Below are positions 22,301-35,550 of a stretch of DNA of 64,000 nt, piece by piece. Source of the DNA: Trema orientale (taxonomy: Eukaryota > Streptophyta > Magnoliopsida > Rosales > Cannabaceae); the NCBI GenBank assembly GCA_002914845.1, contig JXTC01000357.1, forward strand, positions 20,615 through 84,614. The letters are read 5' to 3'. A model generated the notes under the pieces. The model was not told the origin of the DNA, made no database searches, and saw only the letters and a program-made list of their open reading frames with translations. Made by a program: the position numbers and the translations under genes. Every line of letters begins with the position of its first letter. The stretch's first letter is position 1.

Positions 22301-24843
22301 ATGTTAATTATTCAAAATATTATCAGTTTGCTATTATATGGATTATTTATTTTTGTTCAAGTAGATATGTCCTTAGTTCCTTTACCCAATGTACTCATAC
22401 AAACATATATAACTTGTATGGTTAAACTATATTGTCTGGATTAATGTAACCTAGATTTAGTGCTTATGGCTGATATGTTATTAAGTTCCTACTCATATAT
22501 GTTCGTCCACATTCACTGGTGAGACTAGTGAAGAAAAATAAAGTATATATAGTGGGAGAATACCTAGATAATTCACTGATACATGTTGATATATGACGTC
22601 CAATATTTTACTGCATGAAATTCAAGGAATTCAAACCACTATAATACTATGCTAAATCTCAATGAGATACCAAATGAATATCTTCATCAAGCTAAAGTAG
22701 GTAAAGGTGAATTTTCTATTCCTTTGGTAAAAGGAAAATGTTTCCTATATAGTACTAAAGTATATTGAAATAAAATTGTTAGGGATACCTATGCAATACT
22801 TTGATTAGAAGGTAATAACAATTTACTATTCATTAACTTATTTCAGTGGATGACTTAATGAATTTTGGATAGGATTCAAGAATTATTAACCATGCTTGCA
22901 TGCCTGTTGCAAAGGATTTTAGGAAACCAAGGAGTTTAGTGAAGGCAAGTTCACTAAGAATAAGGACTATAATGGCTATAGTTTCTGTACATAAAATAAA
23001 AAACATTTAAATTCATATTTGATGAATTTACGAATTAGGACATTAAAAAATTTTCAAGCATTTAAGAGAAATTTGATTTTGTTTTATATTTGATGAAACG
23101 ATATTATTCTGTTTGTTTTAATGACAAAGTTTCCATGTGAGAGAATAATATTCTTAATTGCATTAAATGACCTTTTTTCTATTAGCCTATATTATTCTCA
23201 TTGTATGATACTAATAATCATGAGGTTGAACATGATATATCTAATCATAAGAAACTGAGTAAGTGTTAAGAATAAAATATATTTGTACTTCGGTCATATT
23301 AACCTAAATATGATCCAAAGATTGGTTATGCATAGACATCTAAACTTGTTAGAAGTCAAACTATTATTAATCTGAGAATCCTATATGGAAGGTAAAATGA
23401 CAAAAGATCCTTATTAGAAAAGACCTAAGTGTAAGAAGGTTTAAAAATAATACATATTGTTATCTGTGGGCCCTTGAGCAATCATGCCCAATGAGATTTT
23501 GAATATATTATGATGAATGATTATTCAAAATTTTGTTATGTTTACCTAATGTTACTAGTAATTGAATTCTTTCGAAAGTTCAATGAATTGAAAGCGAAAG
23601 CCAAAAGGCAATTAGGAAAAGCATAAAGACGCGTCGATTGGATCGAAATGTTGAATACTTCTATAGAGAATTCTTAGGAATATCTCACAGACAATGAAAA
23701 TTTTTTGCTATAATTAAGTTGTTGTTCAATTGTTCATTATTACAAAATCTTTTAGGATACGTCTTGGAGACAGTGATATACCTACTAACAGAGTTCCATC
23801 TATGTCACTACCTAAGACACTATTTTGAAATATGGAAAGAACATAAAGTTAGTTTATGTCATATCCAAATTTGTGGCTATCCACATACGTTCTGAAAGAG
23901 AAAATAACTAAGTTGGTATAACAATCTGAATTGTATCTATTTATAGGATACCTAAAAGTAATAGAAGGGTGTTACTTCTATAGTACTGAAGGAAGAAAGT
24001 ATTTGTTAGAACAAATGCCTCTTACTTAGAACAAAACTATATGAAGTATTTACCCTCAAAGTAAGTTATTTCTTGAGCGACTAACTAAGTATGTAATCAG
24101 CCCATCTATAAAAGATAGAGTAGAGTAAGTACTTAGAAAGGATAAATCACTAGAAGATCAATGTACATCAGACCTTCATTGTAGTAGAAGGATTGTGAGA
24201 CAATCAGGCAGATAATTGGGAATAGGAGAGTCCTATAACCGAGAATCTGATTACTGTATTTACGAAGAGGCAATAATATTGGTATAGATCTCTGGCAAAA
24301 GACAATAGGATCCACATTAGAATCCATATACTCGAACAAAATCTGGGATCTTATAGATTCACCTGGAGGGGTAAAACTTTGTAGATATAAATTAGTCTAT
24401 AAGATAAAAAGAGGAATAGATGGGAAAGTAAATACTTTCAGGACAAGTTAGTTGCAAAAGGATTATATACAGAAAGAATGTCTATTCTGTTGTTATGATC
24501 AAGTCTATTGATATACTATTTTCCATAGTTGTATCTCTTGATTATAAGATATAGCAAATGGATGTCAAGATAGCCTTCTAGAATAGCAATCTTGACGACT
24601 GTATCTAAAACATGTAGCCAGAGAGATTCATTGAAAAAAGGCCAAGAAAGCAAAGTTTGTGAAACTTTAGAGATCTTATTTATGGACTTAAGCATTTGTC
24701 TAGAATTTATCGATTTGATCTATACATAGATGAATCTTGTATATAAAAAACAATCGTGGTAGCAAAATGATTTTCTCGGTTTATATATATTGATGATATA
24801 CTAATCATTGGGAATGATATGCCTCAAAGGGCAAGTGGGAGAT
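19301..24843 (+). pseudogene. Nested copia internal region: leader and broken integrase/RT
   Basis: TTGGTAGCAGGGC at about 19302 resembles the initiator-Met primer site. 19690-19990 is a GC-rich leader; 20030-21650 is an extremely AT-rich tract made of AAATTTAAATT-like motifs. At about 23290-23560 the + strand reads a pre-integrase and integrase start (GHINLNMIQRLVMHRHLNLL, SYMEGKMTKDP, MMNDYSKFCYVYL). At 24380-24800 it reads copia RT (QMDVKIAF, DLIYGLKH, YIDDILIIGND). Stops and frameshifts occur every few dozen codons. After the YxDD region the frame ends abruptly near CASGRL-like sequence before the 3' LTR, so RNase H appears deleted. Confidence 0.72.
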
Positions 24844-26509
24844 TGATAGGAATATGCCCTTAGAAAGAAGTTTCTTTGTTTGGCATTTTAAACAATATTT
24901 ATTAGATTTAGGTGTTATCTATTTGTTGTTAATAAACTCTGAATTATGTCCCAATTATATACATGTGATGTTTATATTTTCTGTTATGCAAACGTGTAAA
25001 AGTTTCTATGAATAATAATGAGTAATAAAAAATTGTTCGTGTGAAGTGTTTATAAGTGGGAGACTAAATTCTTTATTTCATTATGTCTAAATAAAAACTT
25101 CACATACTATAGATAAAGGTGGAATACTTTATTCAGCTGAAAAATATAGTGTCGTCTATTTCAACGAAATAGATGAAGTCTCTAATCATCGAAGTGTTTG
25201 ACTTCAGGTAAAAATACTAGTGTGTTATAATAAAAATATAAGCACATTGAATTGGACTAAGAGAAAATAGAATTTGAGGTTAAGTATTGTAACTCAATAT
25301 TCTATCTTTCACTAATGTAGCACTATTGCAAGATTACCTTAATCCTAGTAATTATCGGACTTATTTTCATGAGTTATATCTTTTTGACTTATTAAAGGAC
25401 TAGTTCCGTTCTATGGTTGGAATTTCGGTATCTTGGAAGATAAGATTTAAGAATTGACAAGAACGCCTTTCATGATTTGGACCCTACGTATATAATATCA
25501 CTCTGAGGTTTTTTAAGCACTTGGATGATAAAAATTAGGCCCCAAGTATTCACTTTATGAATTTAACTGTGTTTGTATAGGCAGTTTCAAACACCGTAGT
25601 TAAATATTATCTATTAGATAAAAAAATAGCAACTCAAAGGTAAAGACGTATTAGAGGGGTAATACAGTAATTTTACCTCACTAGTATAGCATTGGATTAG
25701 GGTTATATCTGCAGGTATAGTATGTAATAAATGGATCAAGTTAGTTAAGTGTTAATTAGCTTCATAGAAAATATGACATTTAATCTAAGAGTGTAATACT
25801 TGGCCTATAATGGAGTGCCTCAATATTAATGAACAAGGCCGAGTCATAATTAAGAGTTAATTATGAAGATGGGTAATTGGCTCATTAGAGCTTAGACTAC
25901 TTGGATCTATAAGGTCCCCTGTCTAGCTCACACATAACCCAATAACTAATTAAATAGTTAGTTGAACTCAATAGGCCCAATAAGGTATGCACCTCTCTAA
26001 TACTTAAAAAAAAAAGTTCTCCTAAACCTCTGTAAGAAAGCTACACGCCTACAACAGTCCATTGACTATAGATTTCGTGTGACAGAGAGAGAAAAGAAAG
26101 AGTAAGAGAACTGAACCATCAAGGGAGAAATCCTGTGTTCGTTCATGGCCACCGAGGGAGAGATACCTATAATCATGGACATGCAGTCAAGAAGAAGGAA
26201 AAACATCTTTCGGATTGTTCCGCTCATCTCTCATTGAGAGTCAAGAACGTGACCATAAACTAGATCATTTAATGGGCTCTAAAAAATAGACAGGATGGCT
26301 CAATGTTTGTGTAGCTTTTCTAGATTTTATCTAAACTAAGATCCATGAATTGATTTATGTTAAATTAATGATCCTGTTTATTTTGTTTTGCAAAGTTTCA
26401 AGCAAAATATAAAATACCAATTCCGCTATGTTCTTGATTTATTTAAAAAACTGTAGAAATCATCTTCGGTAAAATCGTTTTTCGAAATCTTTTATCAGAA
26501 TTTCCAGCA
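24844..26509 (+). repeat. 3' LTR of nested copia
   Basis: About 1666 bp, from TGATAGGAATATGCCC to TTTCCAGCA, flanked on the right by TCGTC. Pairs with 17684-19300. Confidence 0.88.
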
Positions 26510-26514
26510 TCGTC

Positions 26515-27102
26515 TACTCATGCAACTAAAGATCATGTGGCTATTGATAAAGAAATCCATTCCAGGTTCCCGGATGATTGCTTTAATGAAGTGATAGAAG
26601 ATAGTACTTTGGAGTGTTCTCATCTTTTCCTAAATGATCACTTGGAGGGATTTGATATTGAGGATAAGCCTAATGATTCAGAACTTCTCTCACAAGAAGT
26701 AAATGACATCTTGATTGAGAATGGTGAGGTGAAACTTGATAATGAGAAGCTGGAAGAGATGAAAGATTCAAGACATATGTACGTGTCACTAGGAAAGGAG
26801 ATGTGTGCTGACGTGGTTATTTCGGAAAAGGTGAAGACATTTATTTGAAGAATTTAGAGATATGTTTCCTGTGGAGTTACCAAATGAGTTACTACCTTTA
26901 CAAGGCATCCAATATCAGATTGATTTGGGCCCAAATGCTGTTATTGAGTCTGATTGTAAGTCTTCTACAATACAGAATGAACCTTTCCAACTATTCTTTG
27001 AAGTGCTCTATTCTCCAGATTCTCAAAGTAAAAAGTTCAATAATGGATAGTCAAAGCAATAAATGTTTAATTCAGATTTCAAGACCAATTGGAGATTCTC
27101 TT
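26515..27102 (+). pseudogene. Decayed Ty3/gypsy pol start (right part of split remnant)
   Basis: The frame continues from 17683 as THATKDHVAIDKEIHSRFP and stays open to 26848. Then, after a frame change, FRDMFPVELPNELLPLQGIQ and YQIDLGPNAVIE (26860-26950) match the segment that precedes and opens the gypsy RT. It ends where the head-to-head copia pair begins at 27103. No continuation was found beyond 46641, so its right half is lost or too decayed to see. Confidence 0.62.
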
Positions 27103-27944
27103 TGTTAGCCTAAGATTAGCTAACCCAAGAAGGAGAGTGAATTGGGTTTGAAAAATTTTGATAAACTTTTCTTGATAAACAAGTAAATTATACAAGTAAC
27201 AATAATATCAAGTAAAAATAGCTAAATAATATGTATAAGCTCAAGATAAATAAATTAAAAAGATAGGGATAGAGAAATGCAAAACACTATTTTTACGAGG
27301 TTCAACAAACACAATGGTTTGTCTACATCCCTGGCTCTTGGCAACCCACTTAGAGCTTTCTACTATCGAATCAAGAGAATGGGATTAATCGACCTTTTTA
27401 CACAACGAGTGATTTCTCTTTAGGCACACTCAAGCCTTTACAATAGTCTTGAATCTGGCTCTATCATGCCTAACTCAGACTATTTAGACTCCAGGGCCAA
27501 TCCCACCTAAATAGGGTTGTTTATGAATCCGGTGTCAACCTCACCTCACAAGTACAATTTGGCTTTTTGTTTGAAACACTCAACTAGAATCTCTCTATTG
27601 AAAATAATTGATACAAGATAAACCTAGAGAGAATAGATGTGAACACAAGATATAATCTAGTCTGGCTCAAGTGATTTTTGTGAAAAATTGGATTTGAAAG
27701 TTGTGATCATATAATGTGTAAACAAGTATTCAAGTACAAGAACTGAGTATTTAATCTTTGCTAGTCTAAGTCTTATATTCTTGTCCTTTATCTTCAAGCT
27801 CTTTTCCATAATCCATCTTGAATGTCTTGTGATCCTTTTAATTTAGATTGCTACACACACAAGTAGATTATTAGTCCCTAATCATATATTTGTCAACTTT
27901 AAAAATATGAGTATAAGATTGATGATACAAAGTATGAGTCAACA
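27103..27944 (-). repeat. 3' LTR of copia C
   Basis: In + orientation TGTTAGCCTAAGATTAGC...GTATGAGTCAACA, 842 bp. Directly after it, + strand ATCTCCCCCTTTTT is the reverse of the polypurine tract. It is shorter than the 1264-bp 3' LTR of its partner, so it carries internal deletions. Confidence 0.82.
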
Positions 27945-28545
27945 ATCTCCCCCTTTTTGATGATAACAAATATTTGATTTAAAAAGGAGTAAGGAATAAG
28001 AATTAAATGGGGATAAGTGTTCTTACCCAAGCTTGAATGCTCCCTCTCAAAATATACTTAATAAAAAGAATTGAAACTCTGCCTTAAACTTTATAAAGGG
28101 TTTGAAGAATTTTGCCAATAGATACCAATTATATTATGAAGAAATAAAATGACCAAGTTGATACAAACTGAATTAATTTATATTAAAATACATTCTTCTC
28201 CCCCTTTTGATATCATCAAAAAAATCTACAAGAAAAAAGAATAAAGCAAAGATAAGACTTATCAATAAAATATCCAATTCAAACAATAAAAATGAGAATT
28301 TCATCCATTAAAGATCAAACAACCAAATCAAAAACATAGAGTTCATACAAGAAATAACCAAAGAAATATAAATTCAAGATTTAAAAAAAAACAGAGAAAA
28401 AGAAAGAGCTATGGTGGAGAAAATCGCCCAAAGAAGGAGTGCATCATCCTTATCATCTCATCTTGTTGATCTTGAATGATATGAAATTGACGTTCTTAAT
28501 GTTGGCGGACTGAGTTGATGTCGGCTGAAATAGTCTGGAAGTGCT

Positions 28546-29572
28546 CTAACTCAATGTCATGCAAATACTAGATGTCAAGCTGGATGGTATTAATGTGTTC
28601 TGAGAAGCTATTAAATACTTCATTAAAGTTAAATCCTTGTGCAGGAGCCTCTTCAGCATAAGTGCCTTCAAGAGCACCTTCAGCAGCTCCAGGATCACTG
28701 CTGCCAGTTTCTTGTTGAGCGCCCATACCTTGATCATGTCCTTGCTTAGTTTTGGCAACCCATTCGTTGTTGAGGAAACTGAATCCTATGAGACTGAATG
28801 TCTTGCTGTTGATTTCAACATCAATGGTCTATGGTGTACGCTCGGCCTCATCAAGTGGTGGAATGTTGAAGTGTTAGAAGATAAGAGTGAGCAGGAAACC
28901 ATAAAGAAGAGAGGATCTCCTATTCTCTATGGCATCAATCATCTCATGAATAATAAAGTAAGACAGGTTTAACTTTCTCCCAATGAGAATAGAATCAACA
29001 AAACCAAGATCACAAAAGATAGGTACATCCCTATGACCACCTCTAGGAATCATGTTCTGAGACACGAATTGGAACAGAATTCTAGCCTCTAAAGGAAGAT
29101 CAGTGCAACGAGGCTTAGGCTGAAAACTATCAGGAGAACAGACTCGAAGTAAAGCTTGTTATGGGGAACTTGTAACCACTTAAAGGCAAATGTAGAATAT
29201 CAACTAGGAGTTGTTCAGTGACCTCAAAATCTATTCCCTTAGGGATCCATATATGACATGTTGTCCCCTAGAGATATTGGCACTACCGTAAAATTCCCTA
29301 ACCAACTTAGGATGCCCTGTCTCCGTAACAGAGTAGAATTCTATCAACCCCATATTTTCCATATACTCAAGAAAATTTACATAGGCTAGGTCTCTAAAAT
29401 TGAAAGTTCTACTCCAAACAATACTTTTCTTAGAGAAAATTTCTTTGTATCTAGACATAAGAGTAGTTGATTCTAAAAGAACAATATTAAACCTCGCTTT
29501 GGTGCATTGTTCAGACTCCTCTACTCTAATTTCCTTGCCTTTACACCTTGGGTTTTCCCTTCTAGGAGCCAT
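28546..29572 (-). pseudogene. Extra 3' ORF of copia C
   Basis: Starts at ATG 29572 (MAPRRENPRCKGK) and reads RYKEIFSKKSIVW, FNFRDLAYVNFLEYM and NISRGQHVIYGS before a stop at 29231. Further pieces follow in other frames (28874-29065 with FVDSILIGRKLNLSYFIIHE, and 28546-28758). The same protein, better preserved, is in copia D. It resembles the 'putative plant transposon protein' domain found in accessory ORFs of plant retroelements (from memory, unsearched). It occupies the position of the env-like ORF in SIRE elements, but no membrane segment is visible. Confidence 0.65.
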
Positions 29573-30191
29573 TGGACCAAAAGATGACAACAGGAAACAC
29601 AAACACAAAAAATTTTCAAATTCTAGGGTTTAAGAAGATGAACAATCCGATTATGATGCTAAAAGAGTGTAAAAATCAAAGCATAAGAGTAAAAAAACGA
29701 TGAAATTGACTCTGGTTGAGAGAAAAAATGAGCAATCTAGAGAGAAATAAGAGTAGGAATAAGAAAAGATAGTTTTAAGGTAAGAAAGAGAGTATTTTTG
29801 ATAGAGAAAGTGAGAAAAAATGAGAAGAAAAACATTAAAATGCCTCAAATACTCACGGGTTTGCGAGTTTTCGGTAGATCGAAAATTAGTTTTCGGTCTA
29901 CCGAAAATGGCAGAAAAACTGACCTTTCTGATGCAGTTTTTTGGTCTGCTGAGAACTCTGTTTTCACAGATTTTCAGTTAAAAACGTTTCAAAATGATGG
30001 AAACGATTAAACCAACAATGAAAACATTAAAAAATCAACAATATAGTCATTATACAAAGCAAATCAAACAACTTTTAAACACAAAAAAAGTCGAAACTCA
30101 TTACAATTAATCATACCAAGTTTTCTTTGAATCATACAAAAAAGATCCTCGCTAAGAGCTTTAGTAAAAATATTAGCTAGTTATTTTCTGT

Positions 30192-31192
30192 TCATACAAA
30201 CTCAAGAACAATATCATCTTTTTGCATATGATCACGAAGAAAATGATGTCTAACATCAATATGCTTAGCACGTGAATGAAAAATTTGACTTTTGGACAAA
30301 TTGATAGTACTAATATTATCACATTTAATAGGCACATTATTATACTTCATTCCAAAATTCGTTAGTGTTTGTTTCATCCAAATAATTTGAGCATAACAAC
30401 TACCAGGAGAAATATATTCAACTTCAGTAGTAGAAAGAGCAACAGAATTTGTTTCTTACTAAACTATGACACAAATGAGTAACCAAGAAAATGACAAGTA
30501 CCATTAGTACTCTTGCAGTCAGTTTGACAGCCGACGAAGTCTGCATCCAAAGAACTAGTAATATTAAAGTGTGTGCCTTTTGGATACCATAATTCTAAGT
30601 TTATAGTGCTATGCAAATACTTCAGAATACGTTTTACTGCACTAAAATGTGAATCCTTAGGATTAGATTGAAATCTAGCACATAGACAAACACTAAATAT
30701 TATATCCGGTCTACTAACTGTTAAGTAAAGAAGTGATCCGATCATACCTCAATATTTAGTGATAGCCACTGTTTTACCATTTTTGTCTTTGTTAAGCTTG
30801 ATTGAAGAGCTCATAGGTGTTCCCATTGACTTGGAATTCTCCATATCGAACTTCTTCAACATATCTTTGATATACATGGATTGATTGATGAAAGTGCCTT
30901 CTTTGCTTTGTTTGATTTGAAGTCCAAGAAAGAAATTGAGTTCTCCTATCATGGTCATTTCAAACTCATTATGCATACACTTAGAAAATTCTCCACAAAG
31001 AGAAACATTAGTAACACCAAATATAATATCATCAACATAAATTTGGATTATCATCATTTCTCCCCTTTTTCTTTTTATAAAAAGAGCAGTATCCGCTTTT
31101 CCCATAGTAAAAACACTTAAAATCAAAAATTTACTCAATCTATCATACCAAGCTCTAGGAGCTTGTTTTAAACCATAAAGGGCCTTTTTCAA
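30192..31192 (-). pseudogene. Copia C RT C-terminus and RNase H
   Basis: Three collinear minus-strand pieces. 30749-31192 reads KKALYGLKQAPRAWYDRLSK and the catalytic YVDDIIFG of copia RT. 30464-30745 reads MIGSLLYLTVSRPDIIFSV and ADFVGCQTDCKS, the RT/RNase H connection. 30192-30377 reads VPIKCDNISTINLSKS and RAKHIDVRHHFLRDH, the RNase H end. They are separated by stops at 30746-30748 and near 30460. The upstream RT segment (31200-31790) is also present but broken. Confidence 0.82.
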
Positions 31193-31793
31193 TTTGAAAA
31201 CATGATCCAGATACTTATAATTTTGAAAACCGGAGGGTTGGGCTACATATACTTCTTCTAAAACGTATCCATTTAGAAATGCACTCTTAATATTTGGTAT
31301 AGGATAAAATCCTTATGACATGCAAATGCTAAGAATATCCTTATAGACTCTAATCTTGCTACAGGTGCAAAGGCTTTTTCATAATCGATACATTCTTCTT
31401 GACTGAAATATTGAGCTACTAGTCTAGCTTTGTTTCTCACAATCATCCCATGCTCATCTACTTTAATCTAAAGACTCATTTAGTTCCAATGACCGATTAA
31501 TCCTTAGGTCTTGGAACTAATTCCCATACATCACTCCTTTCAAATTGATTTAATTCTTCTTGCATAGCTAAAATCCATGATTCATCTTTTTCAGCATCTT
31601 CAAAACTTTTTGGTTCAATTTGAGAGATAAAAGCCATGTTATTGCAAATATTTCTAAGTGATGCTCAAGTCTTGACTCTTTGTAAAAGGTCACCTATAAT
31701 TCGGTCTTTAGGAGGAGCATCATTGAATTTTAAATCTTGAGGAAGAGAGAGAGTGTTACCATTGTCGCTTTCTTTTTCTTCCTTAAGTTCTTG

Positions 31794-32601
31794 TTATAGT
31801 TGGATGTCTTTCTCTCCATTTGTTTTCTCATTGACATTTAGCTTATTTAAACTTTGTTCTAAAACTACAACATCATCATCATCCAATTTTCTCTCCTCAA
31901 AGAGAGTGTTAAACTCATAAAAAATAACATGCATAGATTCTTCTGCTACCAATATTCTTTTATTGAAAACTCTATAAGCCTTACAAGTAGTAGAATATCC
32001 AAGAAAAATACATCGGATCAAAAATATTTTGGCAAACTATTTTCATTTCGCATACTTTGAGCCATTTCTTGTAGGGTTCTATTCTTTCTTTCCGCTACTC
32101 CATTTTGTTGTGGAGTTCTAGGAGCTGAAAAATTATGATCAAAACTATTTTTATAGCAAAAAGCTTCCATTTCATCATTTTCAAACTCACCACCATGATC
32201 ACTTCTAATAGATATAATGGTATAGCCTTTTTCATTTTGTACCTTCTTATAATAGATAGTAAGTACATTTAAAACATCATTTTTGTGAGCAATAAATAGA
32301 ACCCAAGTTCATCTTGAAAAATCATCAACTATCACAAAAGCATAATATTTTCCACCAAGACTAGATACTCATGATGGTCCAAATAAATCCATATGAAGTA
32401 GTTGCAATGGTCTAGAAGTAGTAATAGTATTTTTGGATTTAAAAGAGCTTTTTACTTGTTTTCCAAATTGACATGCATCACAAACCTTGTCTTTTTCAAA
32501 AAGTAAACTGGGTAATCCACTTACAAGATTTTTCTTTGAAAGTTTTGAAATTGTATTCATGCTAGCATGTCCAAATCTTCTATGCCAAAGCCAAGAATCA
32601 T
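31794..32601 (-). pseudogene. Copia C integrase
   Basis: 32369-32560 reads the pre-integrase/zinc region (NTISKLSKKNLVSGLPSLLF, CDACQFGKQVKSSF) and the first core aspartate (LLHMDLFGPS). 31794-32021 reads the C-terminal strand-rich part (IRCIFLGYSTTCKAYRVFNK). The segment between is in broken frames. Integrase coding is interrupted at 32602 by a solo-LTR insertion and resumes beyond 34099. Confidence 0.75.
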
Positions 32602-34093
32602 AATAACTCTATGAAAGTAGAGTTATTTATGTCTTTTTCTTAATATATTTTGTGTATTTTTGTGTAATTTTAGTTTAATTTAGGTCATTTCATAGTTAAT
32701 TTGATTTTTAGTATTAAGAATTAATTTTATTAGATTTTGGGTATTTAATTTAATTTATTTAGTTTAAAATAATTTAGTTTTATTTTAATTAAATTCAGAT
32801 TATATTTTGATTTAGATTTAATTTAATTTTAATTTAGTTTAATTTGATTTTATTTAGATAAAGGAAAAAAGAAAAGAAATCGGAAAAGGGAGCTCCAGTC
32901 GCGCGAGTGAGTGCTGGAGATCTATGCGCGATCTCGGCAGTCCGATCGATCTTCGAGGCACCAGGCGAGTGCGTGTCCGGCACGCGCGGGTTCAGGCAAG
33001 TGGAGACAGGGGAAGCAGCTGGGGCCCACCGACGTCAGCGCTACAGGAGCCCACTAAGCCGTGTCTGATCCTGTGCATTTCTCCTCCCATGCAACTGGTT
33101 TTTCAGCCAATTTTTGACCGTCACCTCGGCCTAGTGACTTTGACTTTCGCTCCAGCCAATAACGTGCGATTTTCGTGCCAAGCCCACAGTTTTTGCGCGC
33201 ATGGGATTATTTTCTACAGCTCAGAAACGTGAATAAAGAAGAGGAAGAGAGAGAAAGGGAAAGAGAAAATTGTGCGAAATTGACACATCATTCAGCCAAT
33301 CAGAAGCCACCTTTAGAAACGTGGGAACTTGCACAACACTCCAACCTAAGCTATAAATACCCCGAACATGAGAGGAGAAAAACACACCAATTTTGAGAGA
33401 GAAAACTCTACTTTTTCTAGAGAGAGTGTGTGAGATGTGTGAGATGTCAGGCTAGTTTTTAGAGAGGCTAAAGAGATGATCTTGATTGTGTAGTTTTTCT
33501 GTTTTCCAGCTTTGATTCCTGAGAGTGCCTCAACGCTTATATATTTGGTTTGTTAAATTCTTCAATATTTTTATTTTCAATATATTATTTTCTAGTTTCT
33601 CATATAAATTCAGTTATGCTTTCTTTATGTGGTGATTTAAACTAGATTATAATTATATTTGTTTTATTAGTTGATCTTTTACTGTAGTATTGTCTCTGTG
33701 ATATATTGTCGATCTTAGATAACTAATAAGATAGATTATTTTGGTGTTAATTGGAAGAATTTCTCATATTGAATAATTTAGATTAATATTTGTTCGTAAT
33801 TGCTATACTTTCCGGTTATGTGTTTGGGATGTGAAATATATAATTGAGTGATAAATAGGAATCAAAGTTGGTAACAGTTAGACAAGCAATTAAGTGAATC
33901 TTGAAGCCTTGTTTTCTCATATTGGTATTTTTCGTTTATTATTTTATGATTATTTTAATTTATTGCTCAATTTATTTTTATTTTCAATTTTTCTTTCTAT
34001 TTTTCATTACCTTTTATTGTTGATTTACTTCTCTGTGGGATCGACACCTTAATCTATACTGCGATAGCCACTAGTATATTTTGAGCGTAGACA
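32602..34093 (+). mobile_element. Solo LTR-like insertion in copia C
   Basis: About 1.49 kb with AATCAT on both sides (32596-32601 and 34094-34099). The flanks join seamlessly when compared with the homologous stretch of copia D (around 40530). The canonical LTR appears to run from TGAAAGTAGAG (32612) to GAGCGTAGACA (34093), preceded by a 10-bp filler. A TATA box (CTATAAATAC, near 33351) and a late GGGATCGACACC motif, common near the end of plant LTRs, support a + strand LTR. It contains a GC-rich segment at 32895-33180. No coding. Confidence 0.75.
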
Positions 34094-34348
34094 AATCATC
34101 TTTAAAACTGAAAAATATTTATCTTGAATGAAATACTTTTCAATATCAATAGTATAGACATTATCTTTTCTTTCTCATTCAGAAATGATTTATTTTGAAA
34201 AAGTATCCTCAATAAAGCATTTGGAAGGTTCAAAAATAACTCGATACCCTTTATCACAAAGTTGACTTATACTAATTAAATTATGTTTAAGACTATCAAC
34301 AAGCAAAACATTTTCTATAATGGGAGAAGAAGTAGTACCAATGGTACC

Positions 34349-35550
34349 TGAAAGGGCAAAGGCACATCACTGGAATATTTGTCTTGACATTTTTTAACGT
34401 GTTTGTCCGAATTTTACAACTGTCATATGATTGAATATCTATTCAATTAGTTGTGTTTTGATCAGAAATATTAATGTTTGATATTTGCCTTGTAGGAAAA
34501 ATATATTTACATATTTCCTTCTTATTTAGGCATAAATTAATGAAGATTGATTATTTTGTGATTGCTAATATTAATTGGTTAATATTTCTAGAAATAATCA
34601 ATCTTGATTTCAATCAATCAGATTTTTATTTTTGGGGCTAATTTAATCTGATTACTTTGACAACTTATATTTTATGGAAACTACCTTATTGTATGAATAT
34701 TAATTTTTATCTCTTGAGGTGTCATTTGCTTATTAATTATTAGCTGATTGTTTTTGTGTGTGAACACTTTTTATTTGATTGATTTGTACAAATAACGGAA
34801 TTCTTATTTCAGGTAACAAATCAAGACTTCTTCTAGAAAGGTTACAAATCTGACTATTTAGACAGGGCCGATGTTGTAACATCACTATGCAGAATCAGCA
34901 ACAATTTCAAATCAGCCTTGATTGCAAAAATCTTATCCTTGACTGATCTAATTGACTTCCAATCAGCATTTATATTGCATAAAACGTGTCTTACAGATTA
35001 CCAAAGATTAGAAAAGCTCAAGCACTATAAATAGGATTCTAGGTTAGAGTCCTAAGTGTGCCTTGTATATTTTGTGATTGCCATTAGTGCAGTACTTAGT
35101 AAAATCTATCCATATTTTGTATTGAGAGACTAGGAGGGATTCTTAGTCATGAGAGTGCTTCGGGAGAAGTGCAACAAGTCTTCAGGAGAAGACAGATTCT
35201 ATGAAATCTGAAGGGAGTTCAGACGGAAGGAATCACATCAAGTCGAGGAGAGCTCACTAAACAGATTAGTAAAGGAGTACTGGCATATTGCAATATTTAA
35301 GAGAGGGAGTCTTTTAAATTTTATTGGTGTTTGTACTCACGTTACTCTTTACTAATAAGTTTATTTCTCTGAGCGTGGCCCCTTGGATCTAGACTATCAG
35401 GAGATAGTTGAACCAGGTAAAAATATTGTGTGTCAAATTTTTACTTTTCAGTGTTACAATATCTATATCATAATTTTCCACATATTCACCTTACATAATT
35501 AATTGGACAATTAATTATATTCGGTAAGATTACGAGAAACGGTCGTAACA
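34349..35550. mobile_element. Second solo LTR-like insertion in copia C
   Basis: From TGAAAGGGCAAAGG to GGTCGTAACA, 1202 bp with TG...CA ends, splitting the protease-to-integrase region of copia C. Left coding resumes at 34100-34348 and right at 35551 onward, as judged from the intact order in copia D. Flanking 5-mers (GTACC and TCACC) match only partly, so the target duplication is unproven. TATAAATAGG near 35029 could be its TATA box. Confidence 0.6.

Larger units (their letters stand above)
17684..26509 (+). mobile_element. Nested Ty1/copia element, 8.8 kb, heavily degraded
   Basis: LTRs at 17684-19300 and 24844-26509 share their sequence from AATATGC...TTAGAAAG through TCAGAATTTCCAGCA. 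The 5-bp TCGTC occurs on both sides (17679-17683 and 26510-26514). Removing the element and one TCGTC restores a continuous reading frame in the host gypsy remnant. The internal region has a PBS-like site, a GC-rich leader, a long AT-rich tract and broken copia integrase and RT. The pre-LTR purine tract is AGTGGGAGA. The left LTR starts TATTGGG where TG is expected. Very old. Confidence 0.9.

Noticed and set aside
32924..33396. ORFs of 102 and 73 codons in the GC-rich part of the solo LTR
   Set aside because: They lie inside LTR sequence next to its TATA box and have no domain.
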